From the NCBI GenBank assembly GCA_016872715.1, contig VGZD01000011.1, positions 1-50,697 of the forward strand: a stretch of DNA of 50,697 nt, given 5' to 3'. Shown here piece after piece: positions 36,344-48,355 of this stretch. Within the stretch, counting starts at the first letter, position 1; the number at the start of each line of letters is the position of its first letter. A program made the position numbers and the translations under genes. The notes beneath the pieces are model-generated. The model was given only the letters and a program-made list of their open reading frames with translations, had not been told where the DNA came from and did not search any database. This DNA is from Planctomycetota bacterium. Lineage in GTDB: Bacteria > Planctomycetota > UBA1135 > GCA-002686595.

Positions 36344-37654
36344 GTGATCGCGCACATCGCATCGCTCGCCCTGCTGTCCGTCGCCCTCGTTCAGGAGCCG
36401 ACGGCCGACCTCGCCGGTCGGCTGCAGAGCATCGCCCGCGGGGCCATCGCGGAGTCCGGTCTGCCCGGCGTGTCGGTGCGCATCGCAACGCGCGACGGCG
36501 TGCTGCTCTCGCGCGGGCTCGGCTATCTCGACGTGGAGCTCAAGCGCATCGAGAGCCCGCTCGCCCCGCGCGATGGCGAAGCGCTGGTCGAGCCGCTGAT
36601 CGTCACGGGCCTGCTCGCGCAGGTGGATCAGGGGAAGCTCGCGCTGCAGGCCTCGCTCACGGACTTCTTCCCCAAGCTCTCGTTCGGTGGCCAGCGAGTG
36701 GCGCTGCTTCACCTCGTCGAGCACGCCTCGGGAATCCCCGACTGCAGCGACTGGCTCGCCCTGCGCGATGAGCCCGCGACCGCCGCGGACGTGCTCGCAT
36801 GGCTCGAGCAGCGCACGCTGGACTCCGACCCCGGCGCCTGCACGGCCTACAGCGTGAGCAACGTCGTGCTCGCTGGCCTGCTGCTCGAGCGCGTCACGGC
36901 GCACCCGCTGCGCGAGCATCTCGCTCGGCAGGTGATCGAACCTCTTGGACTCGACGAAACGCGCTTCGAAGTGCGCGCCGAGCCGCGCGAGGCCTCCGCC
37001 ACGCTGCGCACGCCGATCGAAACGCCTCGCGAGCTGCTCGGGTTGCCGCCGCTGCGCACGCAGCTCGTCGATCTCGAACGCTTCGTGCGCGGTCTGGGGG
37101 AAGGCAAGCTCGTCGGCGCCGCGAACCTGCGCGAGCTGCGCGTCGGCGCGCTCTCGCTGCCGCGGCAGGGGTCGCGCTGCGCAGGCTTCGCGCGCTCGAC
37201 GGTGGCGTGCAACGAGGCGCTGACGCTGGGATCCAACGGCGCGCGCGGGTCGCTCCACGTCGCGTGGTACCCCGACCTCGAACTCTCGATCACGCTGGCG
37301 AGCAGCGCGGACACCGAGGACCTGCCGGTGCTCGAGCGCCGTCTCACGCGCGCGATTCTCGACTTGCCCGAGCCGGGCATCGTGGACCTGCCCGTCACGC
37401 GCGGCCAGCGCGAGGTCTACCTCGGCGGCTACTACCTCGGCTGCACGCGCGTGACCATCGAGGAGCGCGGCGAGACGCTCGAGTACATCACGCCCTACGG
37501 CGAGCGTCACCGCATGCGCTATCAGGGACGCGACCGCTTCGTGTCCGCCGAGGACTCGGAAGTCTCGTTCGAGTTCACGGTGGAGCACGGCCGCGCGGTG
37601 GCGTTCGTGCTCACGCAGCGCGGGACGCAGACGACGGCGCGGCGCCTCGAATGA
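36344..37654 (+). CDS. Beta-lactamase/serine hydrolase-fold protein lacking catalytic residues
   Basis: A 436-residue protein with a signal peptide (HIASLALLSVALVQ, cleavage near residue 17) and the penicillin-binding/class C beta-lactamase fold: PGVSVRIATRDGVLLSRGLG, VDQGKLALQASLTDFFP, LLHLVEHASGIPD and VIEPLGLDETRF. Aligned on the conserved GKL and ASGIPD anchors, the SxxK motif is A80-L-V-E83, the YxN motif is Y169-S-V171, and the H-x-G region reads GSNGARG. Ser, Lys and Asn are therefore all replaced, so enzymatic activity is unlikely. It has its own SD and begins 88 bases after the TolC gene; it may be in that operon. It could bind a ligand rather than cleave it. Confidence 0.8.
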   Translation: MIAHIASLALLSVALVQEPTADLAGRLQSIARGAIAESGLPGVSVRIATRDGVLLSRGLGYLDVELKRIESPLAPRDGEALVEPLIVTGLLAQVDQGKLALQASLTDFFPKLSFGGQRVALLHLVEHASGIPDCSDWLALRDEPATAADVLAWLEQRTLDSDPGACTAYSVSNVVLAGLLLERVTAHPLREHLARQVIEPLGLDETRFEVRAEPREASATLRTPIETPRELLGLPPLRTQLVDLERFVRGLGEGKLVGAANLRELRVGALSLPRQGSRCAGFARSTVACNEALTLGSNGARGSLHVAWYPDLELSITLASSADTEDLPVLERRLTRAILDLPEPGIVDLPVTRGQREVYLGGYYLGCTRVTIEERGETLEYITPYGERHRMRYQGRDRFVSAEDSEVSFEFTVEHGRAVAFVLTQRGTQTTARRLE

Positions 37655-37664
37655 GCGCGGCCGG

Positions 37665-38690
37665 TCAGGGCGAGACGACGGAGCGCGTGGCGAGGCTCCG
37701 TCGCTCGGCTTCGATGAGCTTGGTGTGCGCCACGGCGTCGGCCGCGGTCGCGCCAAGCTGACGCGAGCCCGAGGCGATCGCGGCGAGCAGGTGGCGCACC
37801 TCGCCGTCGTAGCCGTTGAGCGTGCCGACATCGAGCGCCATGCGCTGGCCCTCCTTCACGAGCACGAGCTCCGGCGAGCGCGCGAACTCGTAGTCGAGCG
37901 TGGCGCGTTCGAACACGACCGTGAAGGACATGCGGAAGTCCCAGCCGTCACCGTGGTCCCAGCCGCCTTCCGCGACGACGTGCGTCGGCCCCGACGGATA
38001 GTGGAACAGCGTCGTGACGTGGTCGAGCGATCCGGTGCTGACGAGCGACGCGGGATCCCCGAAGCAGGCGCGCACGAAGTCGACGTCGTGCACGTGTAGA
38101 TCGAACAGCGCGCCGCCGCTCTTCTCGTAGTCGGCGTAGAAGCCGTTCCAGCCCGGTCGATTGCCGAGGCGCCGGAAAACCGCGCTGCGCGTCGGTCCAA
38201 ACTCGCCACTGCGAACGGCCGCGAGCGCGCGCGCCCACGCGGGCCAGAAACGAATGCACATCGCGGGCATGCACAGTCCCTTCGAACGCGCCGCCGCGTC
38301 GGCGAGGCGCTGAGCGCTGGCGCTGTCGAGCGCCACTGGCTTCTCGAGCAGCACGTGCTTGCCCGCCGCGAGCGCCGCGAGCGCGAAGTCGACATGGGTC
38401 GTGGTGTGCGTGCAGATGCTCACGAGCTCGACCCGCGGATCCGCGAACAGCTGCGCGGGCTCGGCGTAGCCCGCGACCTTGGCCGCGTCGAACATGCGCT
38501 CGCCGCCCGCGCCCGTGTCGAGGTTGCCGCCGCTGGCCGCGAGCCCCGCGCGCCGCGCGGGATCCGCGTCGCACACGGCCACGAGCTGGTTGCCGAAACC
38601 GGCCGCATCCGCCGCGGCGAAGGCCGCGAGGTGCGTGCGACCCATGAAGCCAAGGCCGACGACGCCGACACCGATCTTGCGCGTGCTCAT
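37665..38690 (-). CDS. Gfo/Idh/MocA family oxidoreductase
   Basis: A 341-residue NAD(P)-dependent sugar or inositol dehydrogenase. The Rossmann start is VGVVGLGFMGRTHLAAF; the nicotinamide and substrate region has SICTHTTTHVDFALAAL and HVLLEKPVALDSASAQRLAD, where the E-K-P motif is diagnostic; and the C-terminal domain has GGALFDLHVHDVDFVRACFG with the family His and Asp. It overlaps the isomerase gene by ATGA, so both are made together, typical of inositol- or sugar-catabolic pairs that are abundant in Planctomycetota. The exact substrate is unknown. Its end is ten bases from the convergent beta-lactamase-like gene. Confidence 0.94.
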   Translation of the reverse strand: MSTRKIGVGVVGLGFMGRTHLAAFAAADAAGFGNQLVAVCDADPARRAGLAASGGNLDTGAGGERMFDAAKVAGYAEPAQLFADPRVELVSICTHTTTHVDFALAALAAGKHVLLEKPVALDSASAQRLADAAARSKGLCMPAMCIRFWPAWARALAAVRSGEFGPTRSAVFRRLGNRPGWNGFYADYEKSGGALFDLHVHDVDFVRACFGDPASLVSTGSLDHVTTLFHYPSGPTHVVAEGGWDHGDGWDFRMSFTVVFERATLDYEFARSPELVLVKEGQRMALDVGTLNGYDGEVRHLLAAIASGSRQLGATAADAVAHTKLIEAERRSLATRSVVSP

Positions 38691-39529
38691 GCGTTCCTCC
38701 GCGGGTGAAGGTGTGCTTCGACGAGCGTGCGAGCCGTGACGATGTCGCCCATGCGGTTCGAGCCTGCCTCGCGCTCGATCATCAGATCGACGGACAGCTT
38801 GCGCTCGACGAGCACGCCAAAGAACGCCTTCCAGTCGACTTCTCCGGTTCCCGACGGCACTTCTTCGCCCCACGTTCCGACCACCCGCGCGCGCCGCGCG
38901 TCCTTGATGTGCACCTGTCGCACGTGCGGTGCGAGCATGCGCAGCGCCTCGACCGGGTCGCCCATGCCGTAGAGCAGCATGTTGGCGGGATCGAAGTTCA
39001 CGCCAGCCGCGGGCCGACCCAGATCGGCGAGCGCGTGCGCCAGCGTGTCGGCCGTCTCCTGTCCGGTCTCGAAGGCGAGTCGGACGCCCTGATCCGCGAA
39101 CACGTCGACCACTTGGCGCAGTCGATCGAGCAGCACTGCGCGCTCGGGGTCGCGCTCATCGTGGGGCAGGAAGCCCGCGTGGAACGTCACCAGGCCCAGT
39201 CCGAGCGAACGCGCCACGCGCGCATCGCCCTTGGCGATCTCGAGGTTCTTCGGCCAGTGCGCGCTCGGGCGCAGCCCGCCGCTCGCGCGGATCGTGTCGA
39301 GCGTGGAGTAGTCCTCGCCGTGCGGGGTCATCATCCCCGACAGCACCGAGATGCCCGCGCCCCACAGCGCGCCCAACGTCTCGCTCGCGTCCCACGCGCC
39401 CTCCCGCAGCGCCTCGAGGTGCAGTTGGCAGGCACGCGCGCCCACCTTGGACAGCTTGTGAGCAAGGTCCGCCGGGGAGGTCGGCTGGAGCGACCACGAG
39501 CAGACGCCGAGGCGATGGAGCGGTTGCAT
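38687..39529 (-). CDS. Sugar phosphate isomerase/epimerase (TIM barrel)
   Basis: A 280-residue xylose-isomerase-like TIM barrel enzyme. Visible family features are GVCSWSLQPTSPADLAHKL at the N-terminus, LVTFHAGFLP, RLAFETGQETADTL and VNFDPANMLLYGMGDPVEAL, then VRQVHIKDARR with a metal-binding His, and GTGEVDWKAFFGVL. It is the first gene of a two-gene unit with the Gfo/Idh/MocA dehydrogenase and likely handles the same keto-sugar. ATG 39529 has a C-rich upstream (GGTGCCCC) and no clear SD. Confidence 0.9.
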   Translation of the reverse strand: MQPLHRLGVCSWSLQPTSPADLAHKLSKVGARACQLHLEALREGAWDASETLGALWGAGISVLSGMMTPHGEDYSTLDTIRASGGLRPSAHWPKNLEIAKGDARVARSLGLGLVTFHAGFLPHDERDPERAVLLDRLRQVVDVFADQGVRLAFETGQETADTLAHALADLGRPAAGVNFDPANMLLYGMGDPVEALRMLAPHVRQVHIKDARRARVVGTWGEEVPSGTGEVDWKAFFGVLVERKLSVDLMIEREAGSNRMGDIVTARTLVEAHLHPRRNA

Positions 39530-39610
39530 GGGGCACCATCCCAACGCTCCGCGCGCGCGGCTGCAAGCGCCGACCGCGCGCGGACCTCGGCACATGGTCC
39601 TCCAAACAAC

Positions 39611-39640
39611 GCGGGCGCGGCCGACGTTGGCCGCGCCCGC
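39611..39640. terminator. Perfect 12-base GC hairpin downstream of the first S8 gene
   Basis: GCGGGCGCGGCC, loop GACGTT, GGCCGCGCCCGC. On the minus strand it follows the S8 stop by 37 bases and is followed by GTTGTTTGG, a weak T-rich tail. It probably ends transcription of the peptidase gene before the isomerase gene. Confidence 0.7.
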
Positions 39641-39677
39641 GCCCGAATGGACCGATGCGTCTGGACCGACGCGCGCC

Positions 39678-42149
39678 TCAGGGCCGCACGGTGAATTCGA
39701 GTCCGTCGGACAGGTTGGTCGTGCCGGGTGCCGCGGGATCGCGGAACCACGCCTGCGCCTGCACGAGCTGGCCCGACAGGAACGGGTTGCCGAGCGCGCC
39801 GGGGCGCGTCGTGCGGAACGCGTTCCAGTCGATCGTGAGGACGCCCTGACAGGTGTCCGAGCTGCCGCCGGAGTTCTGCGACGTCATGCGCTGGACCGGC
39901 GACTTCACGCACAGGAAGCTCGAGTTGTTGATCGCCCACGGCGCGGCGTGGCGGCCGGTGATGCCGTAGAAGATGAGGCCTTGGCGGTTGCCTTCGACGC
40001 CTGTCGCCGTGAGCACGAAGCCGGAAGCGGCGCTCGCGCTCGCGATCCCCGCGGCGGTGAGATCGGCCGCGCAGAAGCTCGAGGTCAGGCCCGCGGTGCA
40101 GTAGCTCGTCGGATTGGACCCACCGCCGTCCGTGACGTTGCCCGTGAGGCACAGGCCGAAGCCCTGATTCGGCGTCGGCACGTTGGTGGCCGTGACGGTG
40201 AGGCTCCACGTGCCGACGGCCGGAGCCTGCAACGCCACGCGCTCGACGTTGTTCTTGAGGTCGGCGCTGCCGGCGCTGGTCGACCAGCTGCTCGCGAAGA
40301 CGTTGCCGCGATAGACCGTCCCCGTCGGGCTCGTCACGGTGAGGTCGAGGTTGTTGACGACCGGATTGGTGGCATTCGTCGAGCCGGGAGCGTCGTGCCA
40401 CGCGAGCGTGATCTCCAGCGGCGTCGTGTTCGCGTTCACCAAGAACTGGCGTACGTAGGTCGCGCCCGTGACGAGCCCTTGGGCCTTGCGCACGTCGATC
40501 GCGATCATCTTGGCGGCGTCGCCCGAGAAGAACAGCGACTCGTCGAGGTTGAGGCGGCCCCAGCCCTCCTGATTGCTCGGATAGCCGGTGATGGACGTCA
40601 TGTCCTGCGCCGTGTTGACGAGCACCGCCTTCACGAGCGCACCGGTCGGCGTGAATGCGTTGGCCGCAACGGCCGCACCGGTGGGATAGAAGCCGTCCAT
40701 GAAGTACTCGCGCACCAGCGCCGCCGCGGCCGTGGCCGACGGACAGGCCATGCTCGTGCCGGTGAGCGAAGCGGTGCCGCACGTGCCGGTGCTCGCCGAC
40801 ACGGTGCTGCAGCCCGGCGTCATCACTTCGGGCTTGCGGCGCCCGTCCGCCGTCGGGCCCGTTCCTCCCGAGCAGAACGAGTTGACGTTCGGCGTGTCCT
40901 GCGACGCGCCGACCGCGAGCAGGTTCTTGGCGTTCTCGGGGTTCTTCAGCGTCGACGTGTTCGTGGTGGAGAACAGCACGAGGTTGTCCTCGTTGTTCCA
41001 CTGGAACGTGTCGATCGAGTTGCACAGCGAGTCGTAGGCCGTGGTGCCGTCGTTGCCCCACGAGTTCGTGTGCACGCGCGCACCGACGTTGGCGTGCGCG
41101 ACGCCGGTCGTGTTGAAGCCCGTGATCGGAAGCTCGGTGTGCGCGAGCTTCGCGAGGTACGCGAGCCCGCGATTGGCCGTCGATCCGTTGACGGGCTGTG
41201 CGTTGCCCGCCGCCGTGCCCGCCGTGTGCGTGCCGTGGCTGTCGGACGTGCCGCTGCCGCTGCGGTACACGATCTTGCGGTGCGTGGCGCCGACCGGCGC
41301 GCCCGATGGATCGGAGAAATAGCACGAGGTCGTCGACAGCAGCCCGTCGACGTGGCCGATCACCTGTCCCTGCCCGTTGATTCCCTGATTCCACACGCGC
41401 GTGTTGCCGGACACGTTCGTCTGCAAGACCCACACGATCGAGTCGTTGCGCAACGTCATCTCGGGCGCGGGCTCGATCCACTGCACGTCGCGCGCGCGGG
41501 CGAGAGCGCGCGCCGCGAGCGGACTGAAGTTCGCGCGCACGTACCAGCGGCCGTACTCCTCCCAGCTCTCCTCGATCGTCGCGCCGCTCGCGCGCACCTG
41601 CTCGGCGAGCACGTCGAGGCTCGTGCCGAGGAAGCCGCTGATCACGAGCGGGCGTGCGAGCGTCGCGAGCGACTCATCCTGCGACGCGAGCAGGAGCCGC
41701 GGCTCGAGGCGATACGCCGGATGGAAGTCGCCGGTCCACACGTGGGCCGCGACCTCGGCCACCGCCGCGCGCACGCGCGCATCGCCGCGCACGAGGAACG
41801 CGTAGTTGGGGATGTAGTCGAGCAGCTCGGCTCCGGCGGCCGCGAGCTCCGCACGCAGGTCCTGAGTGATCGCTCCGGAGAATTGGGCGAGGAAGTAGCC
41901 CGCCTCGGTCTGCGGCTCGAGCGCGAGGTCCGTCGGCATGGCGGGCAGCCCGCGCGACGTGTCGAACTCGGCGTAGGAGAGCGAGAGCCAGCGCGGTTCG
42001 GCCGCCAACCCGTTGGCCTCCTCGAAGGTCCAGCCGCGCTGGGGGTTGTCGGGGAGTTTTTGGAGCTCCTGCGCGAAGGCGGGAGCGAGTCCGAGGGCGG
42101 CGAGCGTGATGACGGACGGGGCGATGACGAAGTGGGGAGTACGGCGCAT
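39678..42149 (-). CDS. Secreted subtilisin-like (S8, KP-43-like) serine peptidase 1
   Basis: An 823-residue exported protease. Signal peptide at residues 1-26. Residues 50-230 are a prodomain-like region (YFLAQFSGAITQDLRAEL, LLDYIPNYAFLVRG). The catalytic domain has D268 (QVIGHVDGLLS), H305 (DSHGTHTAGTAAG), oxyanion N397 and S466 (LTGTSMACPSATAAA). A beta-sandwich (about 535-680: LEITLAWHDAPGS, VNNLDLTVTSPTG) follows as in KP-43. The last 141 residues (from 683) form a four-Cys domain shared with the neighbour. It is probably a degradative or surface protease. No clear SD; the start is preceded by CCCCACCCC. Confidence 0.92.
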   Translation of the reverse strand: MRRTPHFVIAPSVITLAALGLAPAFAQELQKLPDNPQRGWTFEEANGLAAEPRWLSLSYAEFDTSRGLPAMPTDLALEPQTEAGYFLAQFSGAITQDLRAELAAAGAELLDYIPNYAFLVRGDARVRAAVAEVAAHVWTGDFHPAYRLEPRLLLASQDESLATLARPLVISGFLGTSLDVLAEQVRASGATIEESWEEYGRWYVRANFSPLAARALARARDVQWIEPAPEMTLRNDSIVWVLQTNVSGNTRVWNQGINGQGQVIGHVDGLLSTTSCYFSDPSGAPVGATHRKIVYRSGSGTSDSHGTHTAGTAAGNAQPVNGSTANRGLAYLAKLAHTELPITGFNTTGVAHANVGARVHTNSWGNDGTTAYDSLCNSIDTFQWNNEDNLVLFSTTNTSTLKNPENAKNLLAVGASQDTPNVNSFCSGGTGPTADGRRKPEVMTPGCSTVSASTGTCGTASLTGTSMACPSATAAAALVREYFMDGFYPTGAAVAANAFTPTGALVKAVLVNTAQDMTSITGYPSNQEGWGRLNLDESLFFSGDAAKMIAIDVRKAQGLVTGATYVRQFLVNANTTPLEITLAWHDAPGSTNATNPVVNNLDLTVTSPTGTVYRGNVFASSWSTSAGSADLKNNVERVALQAPAVGTWSLTVTATNVPTPNQGFGLCLTGNVTDGGGSNPTSYCTAGLTSSFCAADLTAAGIASASAASGFVLTATGVEGNRQGLIFYGITGRHAAPWAINNSSFLCVKSPVQRMTSQNSGGSSDTCQGVLTIDWNAFRTTRPGALGNPFLSGQLVQAQAWFRDPAAPGTTNLSDGLEFTVRP

Positions 42150-42186
42150 GGGGTGGGGACCTGCGATTCCGACGCGGTTGCGAGAG

Positions 42187-42202
42187 GTCCAACACCTTGG
42201 AC
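42187..42202. other. Inverted repeat upstream of S8 peptidase 1
   Basis: GTCCAA-CACC-TTGGAC, a six-base perfect inverted repeat 38-53 bases before ATG 42149 and after the stop of S8 peptidase 2. It could be an operator or a short hairpin; too short to decide. Confidence 0.3.
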
Positions 42203-42252
42203 GCGCCAGAGGGTCGGATTGTTCTCCAGCCTGCGCGCGCCGCCCCGGGCGG

Positions 42253-44712
42253 CTAGGGCTGCACGACGAACTCGATCGCGTCGGTCAAGTTGCCCTGACC
42301 CGGCGCCTGCGGGTCGCGGAACCACGCCTGCGCCTGCACGAGAGCCCCCGGGCCGAAGGGCGTACCCAGCGCCCCCGCCCGCGCGCTCACCCACGCCGAC
42401 CAGTCGGTGAAGAACAGTCCGTCGCAGCCGCCGAGCGTCCCGCCGCTCGATTGCGCCGTCATGCGCTGCACCGGCGGGCGCACGCACCAGAAGCTCGAGC
42501 TCTGGAAGGTCCAGCGCACGGACGTGCGGCCGCTCGTGCCGTAGAACACGATGCCTTGGCGCTGGCCCTCGACGTCGCTCGCCGCGAGCGTGAAGCCAGC
42601 GCCGACGCCAGCGCGCGCGACGCCCGACGTGTGCAGGCGCGGCGTGCAGAAGTTCGTCGTCTGCCCGCCCACGCAGTAGCGGGTCGGCGTCGAGCTGCCG
42701 CCGGTCGCGATGTCGCCCGTCGCGCACAGGCCCAGTCCCTGCGGACCCTGCGGCACGTTCGCGCCGCGCACGCGGATCGTCCACGCGCCGAGCTCCGGCT
42801 GGCGCACGACGACGCGCTCGACGTTGTTGAGCGGATCCGCCGCGCCACCGATGGTCGAGGCTCCGTTGGCGAAGGCGTTGCCGAGGTACAGCGCGCCCGA
42901 GGGCGCGAGCACCTCGAGATCGAGGTCGTTCACCACCGCGATCGCGGCGTTGACCGAGCCGGGCGCGTCCATGAACGCGAGCGTGACCTCGAACGGCAGC
43001 GCGTTCGACTGCACGTACACGGTCCAACTCGTCGTCGCTCCGGTGCCAAGCCCCGCGGCGTGTCGCAGCTCGGTCGCGAAGAGCTTGGACTCGTCGCCGA
43101 CGAAGTGCAGCGCCTTGTCGAGGTTCACGCGGCCCCAGCCCTCGCGCATCGACGGATAGCCCGGCGCGCTCGTGACGTCCTCGCCGCAGCTCACGAGCAC
43201 CGCCTTCAGCAGCGCGCCGCTGGGCACGAAGGCGTTCGCCGCATGCGCGCGCCCGCTCGGATAGAAGCCATCGAGGAAGTACTCGCGCACGAGCGTGGCC
43301 GCGCCGCTGATCGCGGCCGTCGCCATGCTCGTGCCGTTGAGCGTGCCGGTCGCGCACGTGCCCGGCGCCGCCGAGATCACGCCACAGCCCGGCGCCATCA
43401 CCTCGGGCCGCCGCCGCCCGTCGGCGGTCGGGCCGAGTCCGCCGAAGCAGATCTGATCGGCATTCGCGCCATTTTCCGTCGAGCTCACCGCCAGCACGTT
43501 CTTGGCGTTCTCGGGGCTGGTCACGAACGCCCCGTTGGAGACCGAAAACACCGACAGGTGCTCCTCGTTGGCCCACTCGAAGGCGTCGATCGAAGCGCAC
43601 AGCGCGCTGTAGGACGTCACGCTGTCGACGCCCCACGAGTTGGAGTGCACGCGCGCGCCGTGGCTACCGTGCAGCGTCGCCGTCGAGAAGTAGGATGCGA
43701 CCGGCAGGTCCGTGTGCGCGAGCCTCGCGAGGTAGGCCATGCCGCGGCCGAGCGTCGAGCCCGTCACCGGCTGCGCATCGCCCGCGAGCGTTCCGGCCGT
43801 GTGCATGCCGTGCACGTCGGCGCCGGCGCTCGAGAGATACACGACCTTGCGGTGCGTCGGCCCGACCGGCGTCCCCGCCGGATCGCGCAGCCAGCAGTTG
43901 TTCAGCACCGAGATCGGGTTGTCGATGTGCCCGATGACCTCGCCTTCGCCACGCAGGCCGCGATCCCAGACCTTCGTCAGTTGGTTGTGGTTGGACTGCA
44001 CGACCCACGCGACCGAGTTGTTGCGCAACGTCACGGGCGCCTCGACCTCGATCCACTGCAGGGCATCTTCGCGCGCGATGCGCCGCGCCACGGCCGCGCT
44101 CGCGCGCAAGCGCGCGATCCAGCGTCCGTGTTCCTCGACCAGCTCGGTGGCGCTCGCTCCGTGTCGACGCAGGGCGAGCTCGAGCGCGGCGCGCGTGCCG
44201 CCCCGGAAGCCGAGCGCGACGAGCTCGTGCCGCACGGCGGCGAGTGCGGGATCGAGCGCACCTTCGCGCAAGCGCGGCTCGATGCGCCACGCGGGATGCA
44301 GCTCGCCGGTCCAGGCCACTTCGCTCACGCGCTCGAGCTGTGCGCGCTGCGTCGGCGTCGCGCGCACGAGGAACGCGTTGGACGGCAAGTACTCGAGCAG
44401 CGAAGCGCCCGTGGCGAGCGCGCGTGCGCGCAACTGTGGCGTCACGACGCGATCGAACTGCACGAGGAAGCACGTGGCGCCGCCGCGCTCGCGTCGCTCG
44501 CGGCGCAGGTCGAGCGGCACTTCCGGCTCGTTGTTGCGCGTGTCGAAGCCGCCCGCGCGCAGCGCCAGCCAGCGCGGCGCGCGCACCAGCTCCGCGGCCT
44601 CCTCCGGCGCCAGCGCCACCACGACTTCCGGCGGCAGGGACTGACCGAAGAGCCGCCCTCCGACGAGGAGAGCAGCCCCCGAGAGCGCGAGGGTCAGGCC
44701 AGGAAATCGCAT
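42253..44712 (-). CDS. Secreted subtilisin-like (S8, KP-43-like) serine peptidase 2
   Basis: An 819-residue paralogue of peptidase 1 on the same strand, 103 bases apart. Signal peptide at residues 1-24; prodomain-like part (LLEYLPSNAFLVRA); catalytic D264 (VIGHIDNPIS), H301 (DVHGMHTAGTLAG), N393 and S462 (LNGTSMATAAISGA); beta-sandwich (VTLAFMDAPGS); and the same 141-residue C-terminal domain from 679. All catalytic residues are intact. ATG 44712 is chosen over an in-frame TTG at 44763 because the latter overlaps the -10 element and CTGGAGG lies just before the ATG. The pair looks like an old tandem duplication. Confidence 0.9.
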   Translation of the reverse strand: MRFPGLTLALSGAALLVGGRLFGQSLPPEVVVALAPEEAAELVRAPRWLALRAGGFDTRNNEPEVPLDLRRERRERGGATCFLVQFDRVVTPQLRARALATGASLLEYLPSNAFLVRATPTQRAQLERVSEVAWTGELHPAWRIEPRLREGALDPALAAVRHELVALGFRGGTRAALELALRRHGASATELVEEHGRWIARLRASAAVARRIAREDALQWIEVEAPVTLRNNSVAWVVQSNHNQLTKVWDRGLRGEGEVIGHIDNPISVLNNCWLRDPAGTPVGPTHRKVVYLSSAGADVHGMHTAGTLAGDAQPVTGSTLGRGMAYLARLAHTDLPVASYFSTATLHGSHGARVHSNSWGVDSVTSYSALCASIDAFEWANEEHLSVFSVSNGAFVTSPENAKNVLAVSSTENGANADQICFGGLGPTADGRRRPEVMAPGCGVISAAPGTCATGTLNGTSMATAAISGAATLVREYFLDGFYPSGRAHAANAFVPSGALLKAVLVSCGEDVTSAPGYPSMREGWGRVNLDKALHFVGDESKLFATELRHAAGLGTGATTSWTVYVQSNALPFEVTLAFMDAPGSVNAAIAVVNDLDLEVLAPSGALYLGNAFANGASTIGGAADPLNNVERVVVRQPELGAWTIRVRGANVPQGPQGLGLCATGDIATGGSSTPTRYCVGGQTTNFCTPRLHTSGVARAGVGAGFTLAASDVEGQRQGIVFYGTSGRTSVRWTFQSSSFWCVRPPVQRMTAQSSGGTLGGCDGLFFTDWSAWVSARAGALGTPFGPGALVQAQAWFRDPQAPGQGNLTDAIEFVVQP

Positions 44713-44761
44713 CGCCACGGGCCTCCAGCCGAGCCCCACGCCCAGCCGCACGCCGAAGCTC

Positions 44762-44769
44762 AATGTAGC
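44762..44769 (-). promoter_or_regulatory. Candidate -10 element GCTACATT for S8 peptidase 2
   Basis: On the minus strand it lies 49 bases before ATG 44712, giving a leader with an SD (CTGGAGG), and directly after the T-tract of the carB terminator. Confidence 0.4.
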
Positions 44770-44783
44770 CCCGAAAACAGGCC

Positions 44784-44817
44784 GCGGGGGCCGCGCACCC
44801 GCGTGCGCGGCCCCCGC
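44784..44817. terminator. Perfect 15-base GC hairpin downstream of carB
   Basis: GCGGGGGCCGCGCAC, loop CCGC, GTGCGCGGCCCCCGC. On the minus strand it lies 57 bases after the carB stop and is followed by GGCCTGTTTTC, so it fits a Rho-independent terminator. It separates carB from the peptidase promoter. Confidence 0.82.
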
Positions 44818-44873
44818 GATGCGGAAGGCCTTTCCCGGCTCGTCCGATCAGACCGCCCGATCAGACCATCCGG

Positions 44874-48122
<3,249 letters not shown>

Positions 48123-48355
48123 GGGGGTGGGGTGGGGAGAGAGCGCGGCGGCGGCAGCCGAGGAGAGGGTCGTTTCCCCCAGGTGGCGATCCCGGGGCGC
48201 AAACGTGCGGATTGAAGCACGCGCCGCGGGCGCTGTCGACCGCCGCGAGCGCTTCCCGAAGCGCCTTCGACGAGAATCTCGCCCGGCGCCTTTGGGGCGC
48301 CCTCCGGTCGGTCCGAAAACCTCCGTGACGGCCCCCCCAAGGGCCCCCGAGCGCC
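48123..48355. other. Divergent carB / small membrane protein intergenic region
   Basis: At 233 bases this is the longest non-coding stretch. On the minus strand the 40 bases before carB are C/T-rich (CTCTCTCCCCACCCCACCCCC). GGCGCC-TTTGG-GGCGCC (about 48284-48300) is a short inverted repeat. I cannot place a convincing promoter for either gene. Confidence 0.4.

Noticed and set aside
39528-42410. 960-codon plus-strand frame antisense to S8 peptidase 1
   Set aside because: The minus strand carries signal peptide, catalytic triad and terminator; the antisense product shows none.
48123-48355. carB leader considered as a riboswitch
   Set aside because: No recognisable conserved riboswitch core; only a C/T-rich tract and short GC palindromes.
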